Shown: in pieces, positions 27,159 through 35,143 of the stretch
How positions within the stretch are numbered: the stretch's first letter is position 1
Layout of the letters: each line of letters opens with the position of its first letter
Assembly: GCA_030154025.1 (NCBI GenBank)
Contig: JASKKT010000017.1
Location: 1 to 44,993 of the forward strand
Direction: 5' to 3'
Length of the DNA: 44,993 nt
Source of the DNA: Methanolobus sp.
Lineage (GTDB): Archaea; Halobacteriota; Methanosarcinia; Methanosarcinales; Methanosarcinaceae
Notes under the pieces: model-generated
Told to the model about the DNA's origin: nothing
Database searches by the model: none
Seen by the model: only the letters and a program-made list of their open reading frames with translations
Position numbers and translations under genes: made by a program

Positions 27159-27208
27159 TGTAAAAAAGTAAAAAAATTAGTTAGAAAGTGTAATTTTTAA
27201 AAATTACA
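27159..27208 (-). promoter_or_regulatory. fttA leader: perfect 20-bp palindrome and two U-tracts
   Basis: A perfect AT-rich palindrome spans 27189-27208 (central TTTTTAAAAA flanked by TGTAA/TTACA). On the minus strand it is followed by AATTTTTTTAC and CTTTTTTAC, which end about 17 nt before the fttA ATG with AGGAAGG between. It may terminate psmB transcripts, control fttA, or both. Confidence 0.45.
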
Positions 27209-27233
27209 TTATTTCATTTTTATGTAATGCGGA

Positions 27234-27875
27234 TCAGTTCGCAGCAGTTAGCGACTCCCTGATCTTCTTGACATCGTCGAATTCAATCCTGGTGTATTTA
27301 TTCTTGGTAATGACAACGACATCAATCCCGTCGCCGGACGCAGAGTCCCTTTTCATGGCATTGTGAAGTGCCCTGACAGCCAGTTCCACGCCTTCGTCGG
27401 TGGTCATGTTCTCTTTGTACCTGTCCTCAAGCACACCGTATGCAATGGGTGAACCGGAACCGGTTGCAACTACTCTCTTCTCATCGATGTTCCCCCCGAG
27501 GGCGTCGATGGAGTAGAGCTCAGGACCGTGCTTGTCATAACCTCCTACCAGTAACTGCACCATCAGCGGGTAATAACGCTGCCCGCTCAGGAGATTCGAT
27601 AAAAGGGTCGTTAATCCCTTGATCGTCATTGATTCTTTTCGTCTCATCTTGTAAAGTTTTGATTCGACGCTTATGATACGAACGATCTGCTGAGCGTCTC
27701 CAACAGAGCCAGCAGTTGTCATTGCTGCGAAGTCGTCGATCTGGTAGATCTTTTTCGCAGTCTTGCTCGCGATAAGATGCCCCATTGTTGCACGCTGTTC
27801 GGTCGCCATAACAACACCGTCACTGCAAACTATCCCAACTGTGGTTGTACCTTTCAAATACTTATCATCGGTCAT
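27234..27875 (-). CDS. psmB: Proteasome beta subunit
   Basis: Catalytic subunit of the archaeal 20S proteasome. The 213-aa precursor has a nine-residue propeptide ending in LKG; autocleavage exposes Thr10 (TTTVGIV), the nucleophile. The conserved lysine in [10 protein letters not shown] and the [12 protein letters not shown] and [12 protein letters not shown] segments are present. GAGGT precedes the ATG. It has its own promoter (TATA near 27964), and fttA follows 89 bp downstream. This family needs an alpha subunit, which is not in the window. Confidence 0.97.
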   Translation of the reverse strand: MTDDKYLKGTTTVGIVCSDGVVMATEQRATMGHLIASKTAKKIYQIDDFAAMTTAGSVGDAQQIVRIISVESKLYKMRRKESMTIKGLTTLLSNLLSGQRYYPLMVQLLVGGYDKHGPELYSIDALGGNIDEKRVVATGSGSPIAYGVLEDRYKENMTTDEGVELAVRALHNAMKRDSASGDGIDVVVITKNKYTRIEFDDVKKIRESLTAAN

Positions 27876-27957
27876 TGGTTATACCTCTAACTAAAAATGA
27901 GAAAACAATGTGATAAAAACGTGTTATGCATTTTATTGCACAGCTACCCATTAGTGA

Positions 27958-27970
27958 TTTTTATATAAAT
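27958..27970 (-). promoter_or_regulatory. TATA box for psmB
   Basis: ATTTATATAAAAA on the minus strand predicts a start near 27938 and a 60-nt leader. The element is nearly symmetrical. Confidence 0.5.
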
Positions 27971-27986
27971 AATTATCCCTTGTGTT

Positions 27987-28505
27987 CTACTGAACGCCAA
28001 TCTCTTCAGCAAGCGCTTTGACCCTGTTGATGCTGTCAATATTGATATTCTTATCCGTCATCATCGAAATACGTTCATCCAGGCTTATTTTCTTTGTGCC
28101 GACTATAAGGTTATCTGCATGGGCCACAATTTTTTCCTCAAGGGTCCGCGGCACATAATCGTCTTCCGGCAGTCCCAGCTGAGTGGCCTCTTCTACACTT
28201 AGGCCTGCGCCGATATGCCTTTTTATGATCTCTACAAGCCTTCTCTCAAGACCAAGCTTCCTGGCAATCGATGCGCCTTCCACTGCATGGGAGATGCCGT
28301 GCGTCCTGGATCTCCCAAGATCGTGCAGCAGCCCCCCAATCTCCAAGAGTTGCAGATCAGGCTGCTTTCCCTCAGAAGAGAGCTTCATGCCAATATATGA
28401 GGCCAGCTCGGAGACGGCGACACAATGGTCAATGACATTGCTGCTGCAACCGGCGTCTTCCAGTATCTTCAAAGCTGTCTCACGTGAGATCATATCAGTC
28501 GGCAT
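27987..28505 (-). CDS. HD-domain protein (TIGR00295-like)
   Basis: 172-aa predicted metal-dependent phosphohydrolase. The HD residues are His in DHCVAVSELA, the HD pair in GGLLHDLGRSRTHG, His in GISHAVEGA, the IIKRHIGAG histidine and a late Asp in VAHADNLIVG. The arrangement matches the archaeal HDIG family TIGR00295, whose substrate is unknown. Its ATG overlaps the tfe stop by one base (TGATG), so it is translated from the tfe transcript. Confidence 0.88.
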   Translation of the reverse strand: MPTDMISRETALKILEDAGCSSNVIDHCVAVSELASYIGMKLSSEGKQPDLQLLEIGGLLHDLGRSRTHGISHAVEGASIARKLGLERRLVEIIKRHIGAGLSVEEATQLGLPEDDYVPRTLEEKIVAHADNLIVGTKKISLDERISMMTDKNINIDSINRVKALAEEIGVQ

Positions 28506-28999
28506 CAGTCTTTTTCCAGCTGACAGAGACGTCTCTGGATTATATTTGTGAATAAATGGTTATCCTCGAACATCATGTCCTCGCCGCATAGCGGACAGAG
28601 GAACTCGCACTCAGTGGCTTCATTGAAGTTCATCCGGGTGCATCCTTCGGGACAGGTGTAAAACACGTTGTCCTCCTCGAATGCAAGGCGTGACCTGAGA
28701 TTCTTGACAAGCCTCTTCTTTTCCTTCATAAGCTGGGGTTCGATGTCTGACATATCCAGGGTCCAGAGATAGGTCAGCCACCCGCTACTGGAGTCTCGTT
28801 CCCTCCTGCATACTGCCAGCTTGTTCTCATTGAGAATGAAAAGTGTCCTGCGCACAATGTTAAGGAGAATCCCTGTTGCCTGTGCAATCTGTTCATCCGT
28901 AACCTCACCTTCGGGCATATTCTTTATCATTTCCAGCCCTTCTTCGCCCACCAGCCGGATAAGATATCCCCTGATAACTGGATTATTCAGATCTATCAA
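28505..28999 (-). CDS. tfe: Transcription initiation factor TFE alpha
   Basis: Archaeal TFIIE-alpha homologue that helps RNA polymerase open promoters; 164 aa. A winged helix (about 5-85, with VTDEQIAQATGILLNIVRRT) is followed by a zinc ribbon, Cys116-x3-Cys120 and Cys135-x2-Cys138. The start appears to be TTG 28999, preceded by GAGGTGAA; the nearby ATG is out of frame. A TTG start for a general transcription factor would favour modest expression. A TATA-like CTTAATATTG lies near 29049. Confidence 0.94.
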   Translation of the reverse strand: MIDLNNPVIRGYLIRLVGEEGLEMIKNMPEGEVTDEQIAQATGILLNIVRRTLFILNENKLAVCRRERDSSSGWLTYLWTLDMSDIEPQLMKEKKRLVKNLRSRLAFEEDNVFYTCPEGCTRMNFNEATECEFLCPLCGEDMMFEDNHLFTNIIQRRLCQLEKD

Positions 29000-29120
29000 A
29001 AAGCATTCACCTCATGAAACGTATGTCTATGCAATTTATTACAATATTAAGTTTTGCTAAAAGCCTCTGCCACGGGCTCCATAACTATTTGTCCTGCCTT
29101 TCCGGCAAAGCCTTCCGGGA

Positions 29121-30290
29121 CTACTCTACATTTAAGCGTTGACGTATAAACATAACGCTTTGTTCGATTTCACCCATTACCTTTTTCCTAGTATCGCCTG
29201 TCGATATCACCGATGTGACCGGTTCATTCTCTCTGATGATGTCGCCTGTCCTGGGTATGTCTGCCGTTTGTTTTCCATCTATTGCGTCCATAGCCTGTCC
29301 TGTAATGTGGGTCCTTTGCTCCGCGTACATTACTGCTCTGGCTGCATACTGCCTGTAGACAGGCTCCGTTAATCTTTCCCGCAGTATATGCCCTTCAAAG
29401 GCCTGCATATGTTCTTCAAAGATATTAGCTCCGGTTGCAAGCTCCACTGTATCCATGCTTCCCTGGAAACGGGCATTGACCTCCAGTGGAACAGGGCCAT
29501 TATCCGTAATGAGGAAATCCACTCCGCTGGACCCAATGAGTCCAATTTCAGTTATTAGTTCTTCAGCTATATTTTTCATTTGCTTGGCATATGGAGTCAG
29601 AAAGGGGGTCACATTGCCGCAGTATGCAAAAGGTAGTTTGGTAAGCCAGGGAACTCCGATCAGTTGCTCGTTCACTGCAACGGTGCAGGCCCTGTCCGGC
29701 GTGGATATGAGCGAAACACTGGCTGGCATCCCTGACATATATTGCTGGAATATCATATCTTCTTCCTTAAGGTGTACCTGGTCACTTTGAAGGCGGAGGA
29801 TGTAGCCATCCAGCTCTTCCTGGCTATGCACGACCCTGTTGAATATACCACCTCCGGCACAGGCCGGTTTGACCATCAGGGGAAAGCCGTCACTCTCCAG
29901 TTCTGAATAGGAATATGTCTGTGGATGGGGTATACCCATTGATCCAAGTAATTTTGCGAACCTTGACTTATCAGTAACCTTTTCCAGCGCCGTAAGGCTG
30001 TTTTGCAGCACAGGGTGCCTGCTGCCGGGCAGCTCCAGGGTCTCAAAACCGGATGCAGGTATAATGGCATCAAAATCCACGCCGAAGCTTTCTATTGCTT
30101 CCATGAGTACCGAAGGATAGACAAGCTTGCTGTCGAACCGGTCTTCCGGGAGAAGCCTTCTTGCATCTGCTGCACATCTGAGCATATCCTGGTCGCAGAA
30201 CGCATCGATGGCATACATATTGTAGCCTGCCCTGCGTCCGGAGCATATTGCATTGCGGGTGCTGAATCCGATGACAAGTACGTTTTTCAT
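29121..30290 (-). CDS. ATP-grasp enzyme (COG2232-like carboligase family)
   Basis: 389-aa ATP-grasp ligase with the usual order: an N-terminal pre-ATP-grasp fold (VLVIGFSTRNAICSGRRAGY), the ATP-binding region FPLMVKPACAGGGIFNRVV, and the late Mg-binding EVNARFQGSMDTVE. Such enzymes join a carboxylate to an amine or thiol through an acyl phosphate. Substrates of this methanogen subgroup are unknown to me; roles in cofactor biosynthesis are plausible by family only. It starts 11 bp after nmd3, so the two are co-transcribed. Confidence 0.85.
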   Translation of the reverse strand: MKNVLVIGFSTRNAICSGRRAGYNMYAIDAFCDQDMLRCAADARRLLPEDRFDSKLVYPSVLMEAIESFGVDFDAIIPASGFETLELPGSRHPVLQNSLTALEKVTDKSRFAKLLGSMGIPHPQTYSYSELESDGFPLMVKPACAGGGIFNRVVHSQEELDGYILRLQSDQVHLKEEDMIFQQYMSGMPASVSLISTPDRACTVAVNEQLIGVPWLTKLPFAYCGNVTPFLTPYAKQMKNIAEELITEIGLIGSSGVDFLITDNGPVPLEVNARFQGSMDTVELATGANIFEEHMQAFEGHILRERLTEPVYRQYAARAVMYAEQRTHITGQAMDAIDGKQTADIPRTGDIIRENEPVTSVISTGDTRKKVMGEIEQSVMFIRQRLNVE

Positions 30291-30301
30291 AGCAGGACCA
30301 C

Positions 30302-31369
30302 TCAGCAGCCTTCCTTCCGGGAAGCTTCATCGGGCAGTGCCACAAGGCCAATGCTTGCTCTTATCACCGGGACTTCATCGCCTTCGGACGCACTGAAAGG
30401 CACGGGTACCTTCACGGTTACCGTTTCGTAGGTATCAGGGTCAAGCAGCATCATCTCATCCTTTTCCATTGAGACTACCACGGCTTTTTTGGCAGTGCTT
30501 CTCTTTGCGACGAGTGTTGCCCCTTTCATGTCGTCCGGGGAGGAACTGAATCTGGAGCTTTTGATAAGGTCCGTACCTGTCACGCTCTTTGAGAACTTCC
30601 TGATCTCTATGACCTTCTTCCCGAGCTCGACTATGTCGCCAGGCATGAACTCGGGGAGACGGAGGGAAAATGTCATCCTGTATATCTCTTTTCCATCCTT
30701 CCTTCCGAACAGGGAGGAGGATTCAGTGAAACCTCCTCCAAGCTCGGAAACTATCTCTTTGCAGATGATCCTTGTGGCATTGGCCGAGCCCATGTAAAGA
30801 TCGATACCATCCCTGGCTTCAGCGGTGTCTGAGATAAAAGCCATCCTGTCGCCTTTCTTCAGCATCTTGCCCAGGGTGCCGTTTATGATGGACATGCATC
30901 GTGCCTTCTCCTCCTCGGTAGGATAGCGTCTGGCTGCCCTTATCTGGAGTATTGCCTCAAAGTACTTGCCTGACATCCTGCTGCACATATCGCAGGCTAT
31001 GCGGACTATACGCACTTCGGTCTCGGCTGTCTGTTGCACTGGCTCTCCCAGGATAGTGGCATTGGCTTCGATAAAGGCACGATACAGGTGTGGGGTCATC
31101 TGCTTCGGCTCAACAGCGAGCTCGATATCATCTGCTTTTTCATGGATGAGGAGTGCATCCTCCACGGTCTGGGTCACGATCTCTTCTATATTGTGCTCAT
31201 TGTTCCATCTGCCACGCGCCAGTTGCGCTCCGCAGGTGGAGCACATCTTTGCATACAAGACCAGAGGTATTTCGATCAGATTCGACGTTTTAAAAAAGCA
31301 GTCTGTGCAGAGGCCATCAACAAGCCCCTGTGTAAATTTCCCGCATCTGGGACATGTGATATCGTTCAT
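30302..31369 (-). CDS. nmd3: NMD3 family ribosome biogenesis protein
   Basis: 355-aa archaeal NMD3. Zinc-binding pairs are CPRCG (6-9), CTDC (21-24), CSTCG (43-46) and CDMCSRMSGKYFEAILQIR, the last leading into the family core. In eukaryotes NMD3 accompanies the 60S subunit to the cytoplasm; the archaeal role is probably late 50S maturation. The C-terminal SH3/OB-like region is present. A TATA box near 31397 (ATTTATAAGC) predicts a very short leader. Confidence 0.93.
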   Translation of the reverse strand: MNDITCPRCGKFTQGLVDGLCTDCFFKTSNLIEIPLVLYAKMCSTCGAQLARGRWNNEHNIEEIVTQTVEDALLIHEKADDIELAVEPKQMTPHLYRAFIEANATILGEPVQQTAETEVRIVRIACDMCSRMSGKYFEAILQIRAARRYPTEEEKARCMSIINGTLGKMLKKGDRMAFISDTAEARDGIDLYMGSANATRIICKEIVSELGGGFTESSSLFGRKDGKEIYRMTFSLRLPEFMPGDIVELGKKVIEIRKFSKSVTGTDLIKSSRFSSSPDDMKGATLVAKRSTAKKAVVVSMEKDEMMLLDPDTYETVTVKVPVPFSASEGDEVPVIRASIGLVALPDEASRKEGC

Positions 31370-31426
31370 TGTCTCTCAATCCTTGGGCCGGCTTATAAAT
31401 TTTCCGCTTGTTATCACTGTGTCTGC

Positions 31427-32491
31427 TCAACGCAATGAATACTGCAGGCTTCCTGCTCCCATCCTGGCTGCGTATTCCAGGTGTATAACGGGGTCCACAC
31501 CCCACAAGCCTGCGATCTGTCCTGTGTGATCATGGCTCATTCTCCTGTTAATAAGATCAATACTTGCCATGTCTATTGCTACAGGGTCTTTTGATGCGAG
31601 TATCCCTACATCCCTTGCAAATGCGGGCGCTGAGAAATTGAAACAATCGCAGCCAGGTGTGAGGTTGAATATCCAGTTGATATATCCGATCCTTCCCTCC
31701 AGCAGCTTTATGGGTCCGAAGGCTGCTTCTCCCAGCCTGGCCTGCATCTCACCGGTATGTCCTTCAGGAGGCAGTATCGCCCCGTACCTGCAGCTGCCGG
31801 CACATGAAAGGTCGCCCTTGCACATCCCACTGTCCACCACGGCCTTTCCTTCCTCCATATTCAATGCACCCCAGGGGCACTCTGATATGCACTTTTCACA
31901 TCCGGTACATTTGCCTGGGTCTATTCCCGGCACTCCCGGTTTGTGCACAAGGGTCTTGCCTGCCTTGTCCAGGCATCCCATTCCCAGATTCTTGACCGCA
32001 CCTCCAAATCCGGATGCTGGGTGGCCTTTGCAATGGGAGAGCATTATCATGCAGTCTGCCTTGGCAATGGCAGAGGCAACTGTGATGTCCGATACTTTCG
32101 CCCCGTCTATCCTGACATTCACGCTGTCGTCTCCCAGCAACCCGTCTGCGCATATGAATGGGGCTCCCATGCCGGCATGTGAGAAACCGTTCCATGCGGC
32201 AGTGCATGCCAGGTCTGCTGCGTTGAACCTCCTGCCTTTGTAAAGGACTGTGGTGTCCGTGACAAAAGGTATGCCTCCTGCTCCTTTTACAAGGTCCACT
32301 ACGGTTTTCACAAGCACCGGATGAATGTGTGTAGTGTTGCCATATTCCCCGGGGTGTATCTTCACAGCAACGATATCCCCTTCACGGACAGGCGATACAA
32401 GTGGGAACAGGTCTGTAATCTGGTCTATCTGGGTCTCATCAGGGCCGATGTTTTCCGCAGCTTTGAAAAAAACGTCACTCATCTTTATCAT
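31427..32491 (-). CDS. DUF362-domain Fe-S protein (COG2768-like)
   Basis: 354 aa. The DUF362 core (VKIHPGEYGNTTHIHP, MIMLSHCKGHPASGFGGAVKNLGMG) contains a ferredoxin-like insertion: CTGCEKCISECPWG, then CKGDLSCAGSCRYGAI, giving one clear 4Fe-4S site and a second irregular Cys cluster. C-terminal GCDCFNF adds two more Cys. The function is unknown; an electron-transfer or metal-centre role is inferred. A minus-strand TATA (ATACATATATGC, near 32519) puts the transcript start within a few bases of ATG 32491; ATG 32482 (MSDVFF) is an alternative start. Confidence 0.88.
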   Translation of the reverse strand: MIKMSDVFFKAAENIGPDETQIDQITDLFPLVSPVREGDIVAVKIHPGEYGNTTHIHPVLVKTVVDLVKGAGGIPFVTDTTVLYKGRRFNAADLACTAAWNGFSHAGMGAPFICADGLLGDDSVNVRIDGAKVSDITVASAIAKADCMIMLSHCKGHPASGFGGAVKNLGMGCLDKAGKTLVHKPGVPGIDPGKCTGCEKCISECPWGALNMEEGKAVVDSGMCKGDLSCAGSCRYGAILPPEGHTGEMQARLGEAAFGPIKLLEGRIGYINWIFNLTPGCDCFNFSAPAFARDVGILASKDPVAIDMASIDLINRRMSHDHTGQIAGLWGVDPVIHLEYAARMGAGSLQYSLR

Positions 32492-32599
32492 TCCGTCGTT
32501 TGTAGAATCTTCAGCATATATGTATGCGCATCATGAATGTACTTTTTGTATGCATTTCCAGCCTCGTTGTTTTAAGCCTTACTCTTACCCATGTATACA

Positions 32600-32628
32600 T
32601 TCTATATATGTTAGCTTAAAATATATGG
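32600..32628 (+). promoter_or_regulatory. Promoter region of the microprotein cluster
   Basis: Two TATA-like elements, CTATATATG (about 32602-32610) and AAAATATATGG (about 32618-32628), lie 70-100 nt before ATG 32700. TATATGTATGCG is repeated at 32517-32528 and 32644-32655, flanking this region. Confidence 0.4.
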
Positions 32629-32699
32629 ATTATTTACGCAAGCTATATGTATGCGAAAACAGCTCTATAATGTGTACAGGAGATAAGGAGAAACAAATC

Positions 32700-32852
32700 A
32701 TGCATAACATTGAAAATTGCATAAAAAGATATAAATGTCAGAAGATTGATACAGAATATAGGTCCGTTAAAAACGGTCAGTACGAAAAGACATTGGATTC
32801 CGAGGAACTGGACCTGATAAGATTCATGATCGGCGGTATTGACTCAAAGTAG
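32700..32852 (+). CDS. Microprotein 1, 50 aa, unknown
   Basis: ATG 32700 is preceded by AAGGAG at 9-nt spacing, a strong ribosome binding site. The protein is hydrophilic and starts with a CIKRYKC pair (Cys7, Cys13). It ends in an acidic and hydrophobic helix (SEELDLIRFMIGG). No family recognised. It is the first of three closely spaced tiny genes on this strand. Confidence 0.55.
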   Translation: MHNIENCIKRYKCQKIDTEYRSVKNGQYEKTLDSEELDLIRFMIGGIDSK

Positions 32853-32884
32853 CGGACAACACAGAAAAATGAAGGGGGCTTCGT

Positions 32885-33052
32885 ATGGGTGGAATTTGCA
32901 GTGTGTCCTGTGAACACTGTGACATCGTGCTTAAGAGGCAGTTCGTAGGATCGAATATGTTCTATTACTGCAAAAGATGTGGCAGGATCACCTCTGAAAA
33001 AGATATGGGTGTGGTAGAAGCAGATTGTAGTATGGTGGGAGCATGTGTGTGA
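32885..33052 (+). CDS. Microprotein 2, 55-aa zinc-ribbon-like
   Basis: ATG 32885 follows GAAGGGGG by 6 nt. Seven cysteines include Cys5-x3-Cys9-x2-Cys12 and Cys29-x2-Cys32 in FYYCKRCGRIT, the spacing of a zinc ribbon or small metal knot. Two more Cys lie near the C-terminus (48 and 54). This looks like a stand-alone metal-binding module with DNA, RNA or protein partners unknown. It lies 32 bp after microprotein 1. Confidence 0.6.
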   Translation: MGGICSVSCEHCDIVLKRQFVGSNMFYYCKRCGRITSEKDMGVVEADCSMVGACV

Positions 33053-33222
33053 TTGAAACAATGGGGTACTCGAAAGAGAACAAGTTAATGTACTGTAGCA
33101 GTTGCATAATTTACAGGAAAACAGGGAAATGCGAATATCTCAGGTATCTTGAATCAAAGGTTGCAGTAGATCTTGCAAGCGATTCTGTGCAGGAAATGTC
33201 CGCCACTGACTGCGGCCTTTAA
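33049..33222 (+). CDS. Microprotein 3, 57 aa, Cys-containing
   Basis: GTG 33049 overlaps the stop of microprotein 2 (GTGA), with GGTGGGA 8 nt upstream as ribosome binding site. ATG 33043 is an alternative start. The protein has CSSC (16-19) and Cys28 in RKTGKCEYLRY. The arrangement suggests a three-Cys metal site, perhaps completed by Cys55 near the end. No family recognised. Overlapping start and stop supports an operon with microprotein 2. Confidence 0.55.
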   Translation: MIETMGYSKENKLMYCSSCIIYRKTGKCEYLRYLESKVAVDLASDSVQEMSATDCGL

Positions 33223-33230
33223 GCGGCCGC
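33212..33230 (+). terminator. GC hairpin across the microprotein 3 stop
   Basis: GCGGCC (33212-33217) pairs with GGCCGC (33225-33230) across a loop holding the TAA stop. There is no T-tail, so it may be a stability element. Confidence 0.35.
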
Positions 33231-33267
33231 TGACAACTTTCAGCATCATACCATCTATTGGTTTGCA

Positions 33268-33615
33268 TCACTGGACGAACCAGTCCACATAAGCCATAAG
33301 ATTTTTCTTTTCCCATCCCTGCAGCCGGGGCGGGCTGTCCCTGCGGGAGGCGCCGAAAAGTGCTTCAAGCTGCTCTCTGTCAAGCACATGCACTTTGTAT
33401 TTCCCGCCGGCGCTGTCACGGATAAAGTAGCCGGGCTCCATGGAGTCTGATTTTTTCCACATGCTTATCCTATCATAGTCCCATAAGGTATTAGCCCATT
33501 CTGTAAGCTTGAGGATGTATTCATCGGTGACACCTGCAATATTGCCCACTATGGTGCAGTGTTTCCCATTTCTTGTAAGCTCGAGGCTGTTCTCACTTCT
33601 TATGATAGGTTCCAT
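33268..33615 (-). CDS. Unknown 115-aa protein downstream of the ACDS operon
   Basis: Soluble, no recognised domain. The N-terminal half has beta-strand-like LELTRNGKHCTIVGNIAG. Aromatic-rich ILKLTEWANTLWDYDRISMW follows, with a basic tail RRDSPPRLQGWEKK. GGGAG at 4-nt spacing precedes ATG 33615. It lies 118 bp after cdhE but beyond a strong hairpin, so it may be read only at low level from the ACDS promoter or have its own. Confidence 0.65.
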   Translation of the reverse strand: MEPIIRSENSLELTRNGKHCTIVGNIAGVTDEYILKLTEWANTLWDYDRISMWKKSDSMEPGYFIRDSAGGKYKVHVLDREQLEALFGASRRDSPPRLQGWEKKNLMAYVDWFVQ

Positions 33616-33679
33616 TTGTCTCCCAGTTTAGAATTCAGCAAGCCCTATAAGAATATTGTGATTCGTAAGTTGTGTGCCC

Positions 33680-33720
33680 GAAAGAAAAGTGTGGATCTCC
33701 GTGCCTGTGGCATGGAGATC
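33680..33720 (-). terminator. Strong hairpin downstream of cdhE
   Basis: GATCTCCGTGCC/GGCATGGAGATC (33694-33705 and 33709-33720, 3-nt loop) lies 13 nt past the cdhE stop. On the minus strand it is followed by CACACTTTTCTTTC. One pair is G-U on the plus strand and A-C on the minus strand. Confidence 0.6.
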
Positions 33721-33733
33721 AAAGCTGAATGGC

Positions 33734-35140
33734 TTATTTTTTCGGAGGCCAGTTCTTCTCCAGCCATCCGGGTATGCGACCAGAGTCAGCAGGACCTATG
33801 AGGATCTTTGACCCGGTCTCATCCTCAACATCTCCCTGCAGGCGTGCCGCAAGTCCCGGCAGGATGATGGTGTTGTGGGATGTGTCGGTCTTCATGTCGA
33901 AGCCGGACTCCTCAATGCCCTTCTTTATCTTGGCAGCTGTGAGCTGACCGCCCGCGACAGCAGCCTCGACACCAATACCATCGGTGTCGATTGCCCAGAG
34001 GAAGCAGTCTATCTTGTTGGATGAGATGTCGCTCTCGACTGTGTAGTAAGTAAGGGCGAAGTTGGTAGTCACGAACACAGGTGAGTCCTTTGTTGGTGAG
34101 CCGATCTTGTACATGCCGGGGTCCACGGTCACAGGCTTTCTCGGGTCTGTGTAGATGGTGTCACGGATGTGCAGTTCCGGCAGCATGGCATAAGGCTCGG
34201 TGCTGTGGAGGATCATTATGTCGCCGTACTTGATGGTGAAAACTGATGCAATGACCGTCTCCCAGTAGGATGCGCTTACAGGGTCGTCATGGACCATCCA
34301 TGCCATCAGGGGAACTGCCATGAGCGGATATGCGATCTCGCGGTCGCCGTCAATGCCTGCCCTGCGAACCTTGATGAAGTTATTGAATGTTTGCCTAAAC
34401 TGCTTTCCTGAGGGGAATGTTCCCGGGTCAAGCACAAGCTTCTCGGTACCCATTTCAGCAAAGGTCTTTGCAAGTGACTTGAGCAGATCGAGGTCATTGG
34501 GTGCGAAAAGCGTTACAGGTACGTCGTATTCCAGCGCAAGTGCAGCCACCTGCTGCCAGTTGTCCTTATTAGCGGCATACAGCAGCGGGTTTTTGTCCTT
34601 TGCGACCTCAAGGCCGGCCTTCAGTACTTCAGGATTGAATGAGCACAGCACCAATGGCATGTCCGTGGTCTCAATGACCTTCTTCACGGCTGAAGCGAAC
34701 TTTTTAGGGTCGTTGGATGTGCTGCGCACAGCTACCATGTCAACGGTCAGGAAGTTACCTACATAGAACTTCTTGAAGTCCTGGATCTTCTTCACCCTTT
34801 CCACAAGTTCCTTATCGTCCATGGTGTCCCACACGTCATAGGCAAATGCGGTCTGGTTGAAGAATGTCAGCTTGTGGCGATAGAGTACGTCATCGCCGCC
34901 GATCTTCACGGTCCTCTCACCGACACCGATCTCGACCTCTCTGATCTCGGGTGCCAGCAGTCCCTGGAGCTGCTCAAGCTTCTTGCTGAACTTTTCCTCG
35001 AGCATCGGGGTACATTCGCTGAGTTTCCTGGACCTGTCTATCAGGTGCGCTGCAAAGGCCATACATGTCTGCTCACCGCACACCGTACAGTTTGTGCCCG
35101 GCAGGTATTTGTAAGCCTCAAGAGGGCTGTTGATCTTCAT
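33734..35140 (-). CDS. cdhE: ACDS gamma subunit (corrinoid Fe-S protein, large)
   Basis: 468-aa subunit that, with CdhD, carries the methyl group between tetrahydrosarcinapterin and the A-cluster. The N-terminal 4Fe-4S cluster ligands are Cys18, Cys21, Cys26 and Cys43 in NCTVCGEQTC and LSECTP. A TIM barrel follows. The corrinoid-binding C-terminus includes GQLTAAKIKKGIEESG and a Rossmann-like LPGLAARLQGDVEDETG. GAGGT precedes the ATG, 3 bp after cdhD. It is the last gene of the operon. Confidence 0.97.
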   Translation of the reverse strand: MKINSPLEAYKYLPGTNCTVCGEQTCMAFAAHLIDRSRKLSECTPMLEEKFSKKLEQLQGLLAPEIREVEIGVGERTVKIGGDDVLYRHKLTFFNQTAFAYDVWDTMDDKELVERVKKIQDFKKFYVGNFLTVDMVAVRSTSNDPKKFASAVKKVIETTDMPLVLCSFNPEVLKAGLEVAKDKNPLLYAANKDNWQQVAALALEYDVPVTLFAPNDLDLLKSLAKTFAEMGTEKLVLDPGTFPSGKQFRQTFNNFIKVRRAGIDGDREIAYPLMAVPLMAWMVHDDPVSASYWETVIASVFTIKYGDIMILHSTEPYAMLPELHIRDTIYTDPRKPVTVDPGMYKIGSPTKDSPVFVTTNFALTYYTVESDISSNKIDCFLWAIDTDGIGVEAAVAGGQLTAAKIKKGIEESGFDMKTDTSHNTIILPGLAARLQGDVEDETGSKILIGPADSGRIPGWLEKNWPPKK

Positions 35141-35143
35141 GTT

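Noticed and set aside
32325-32699. Upstream extension of the first microprotein frame to 175 aa
   Set aside because: The extension is antisense to the DUF362 gene and crosses the promoter; the strong ribosome binding site supports the start at 32700.
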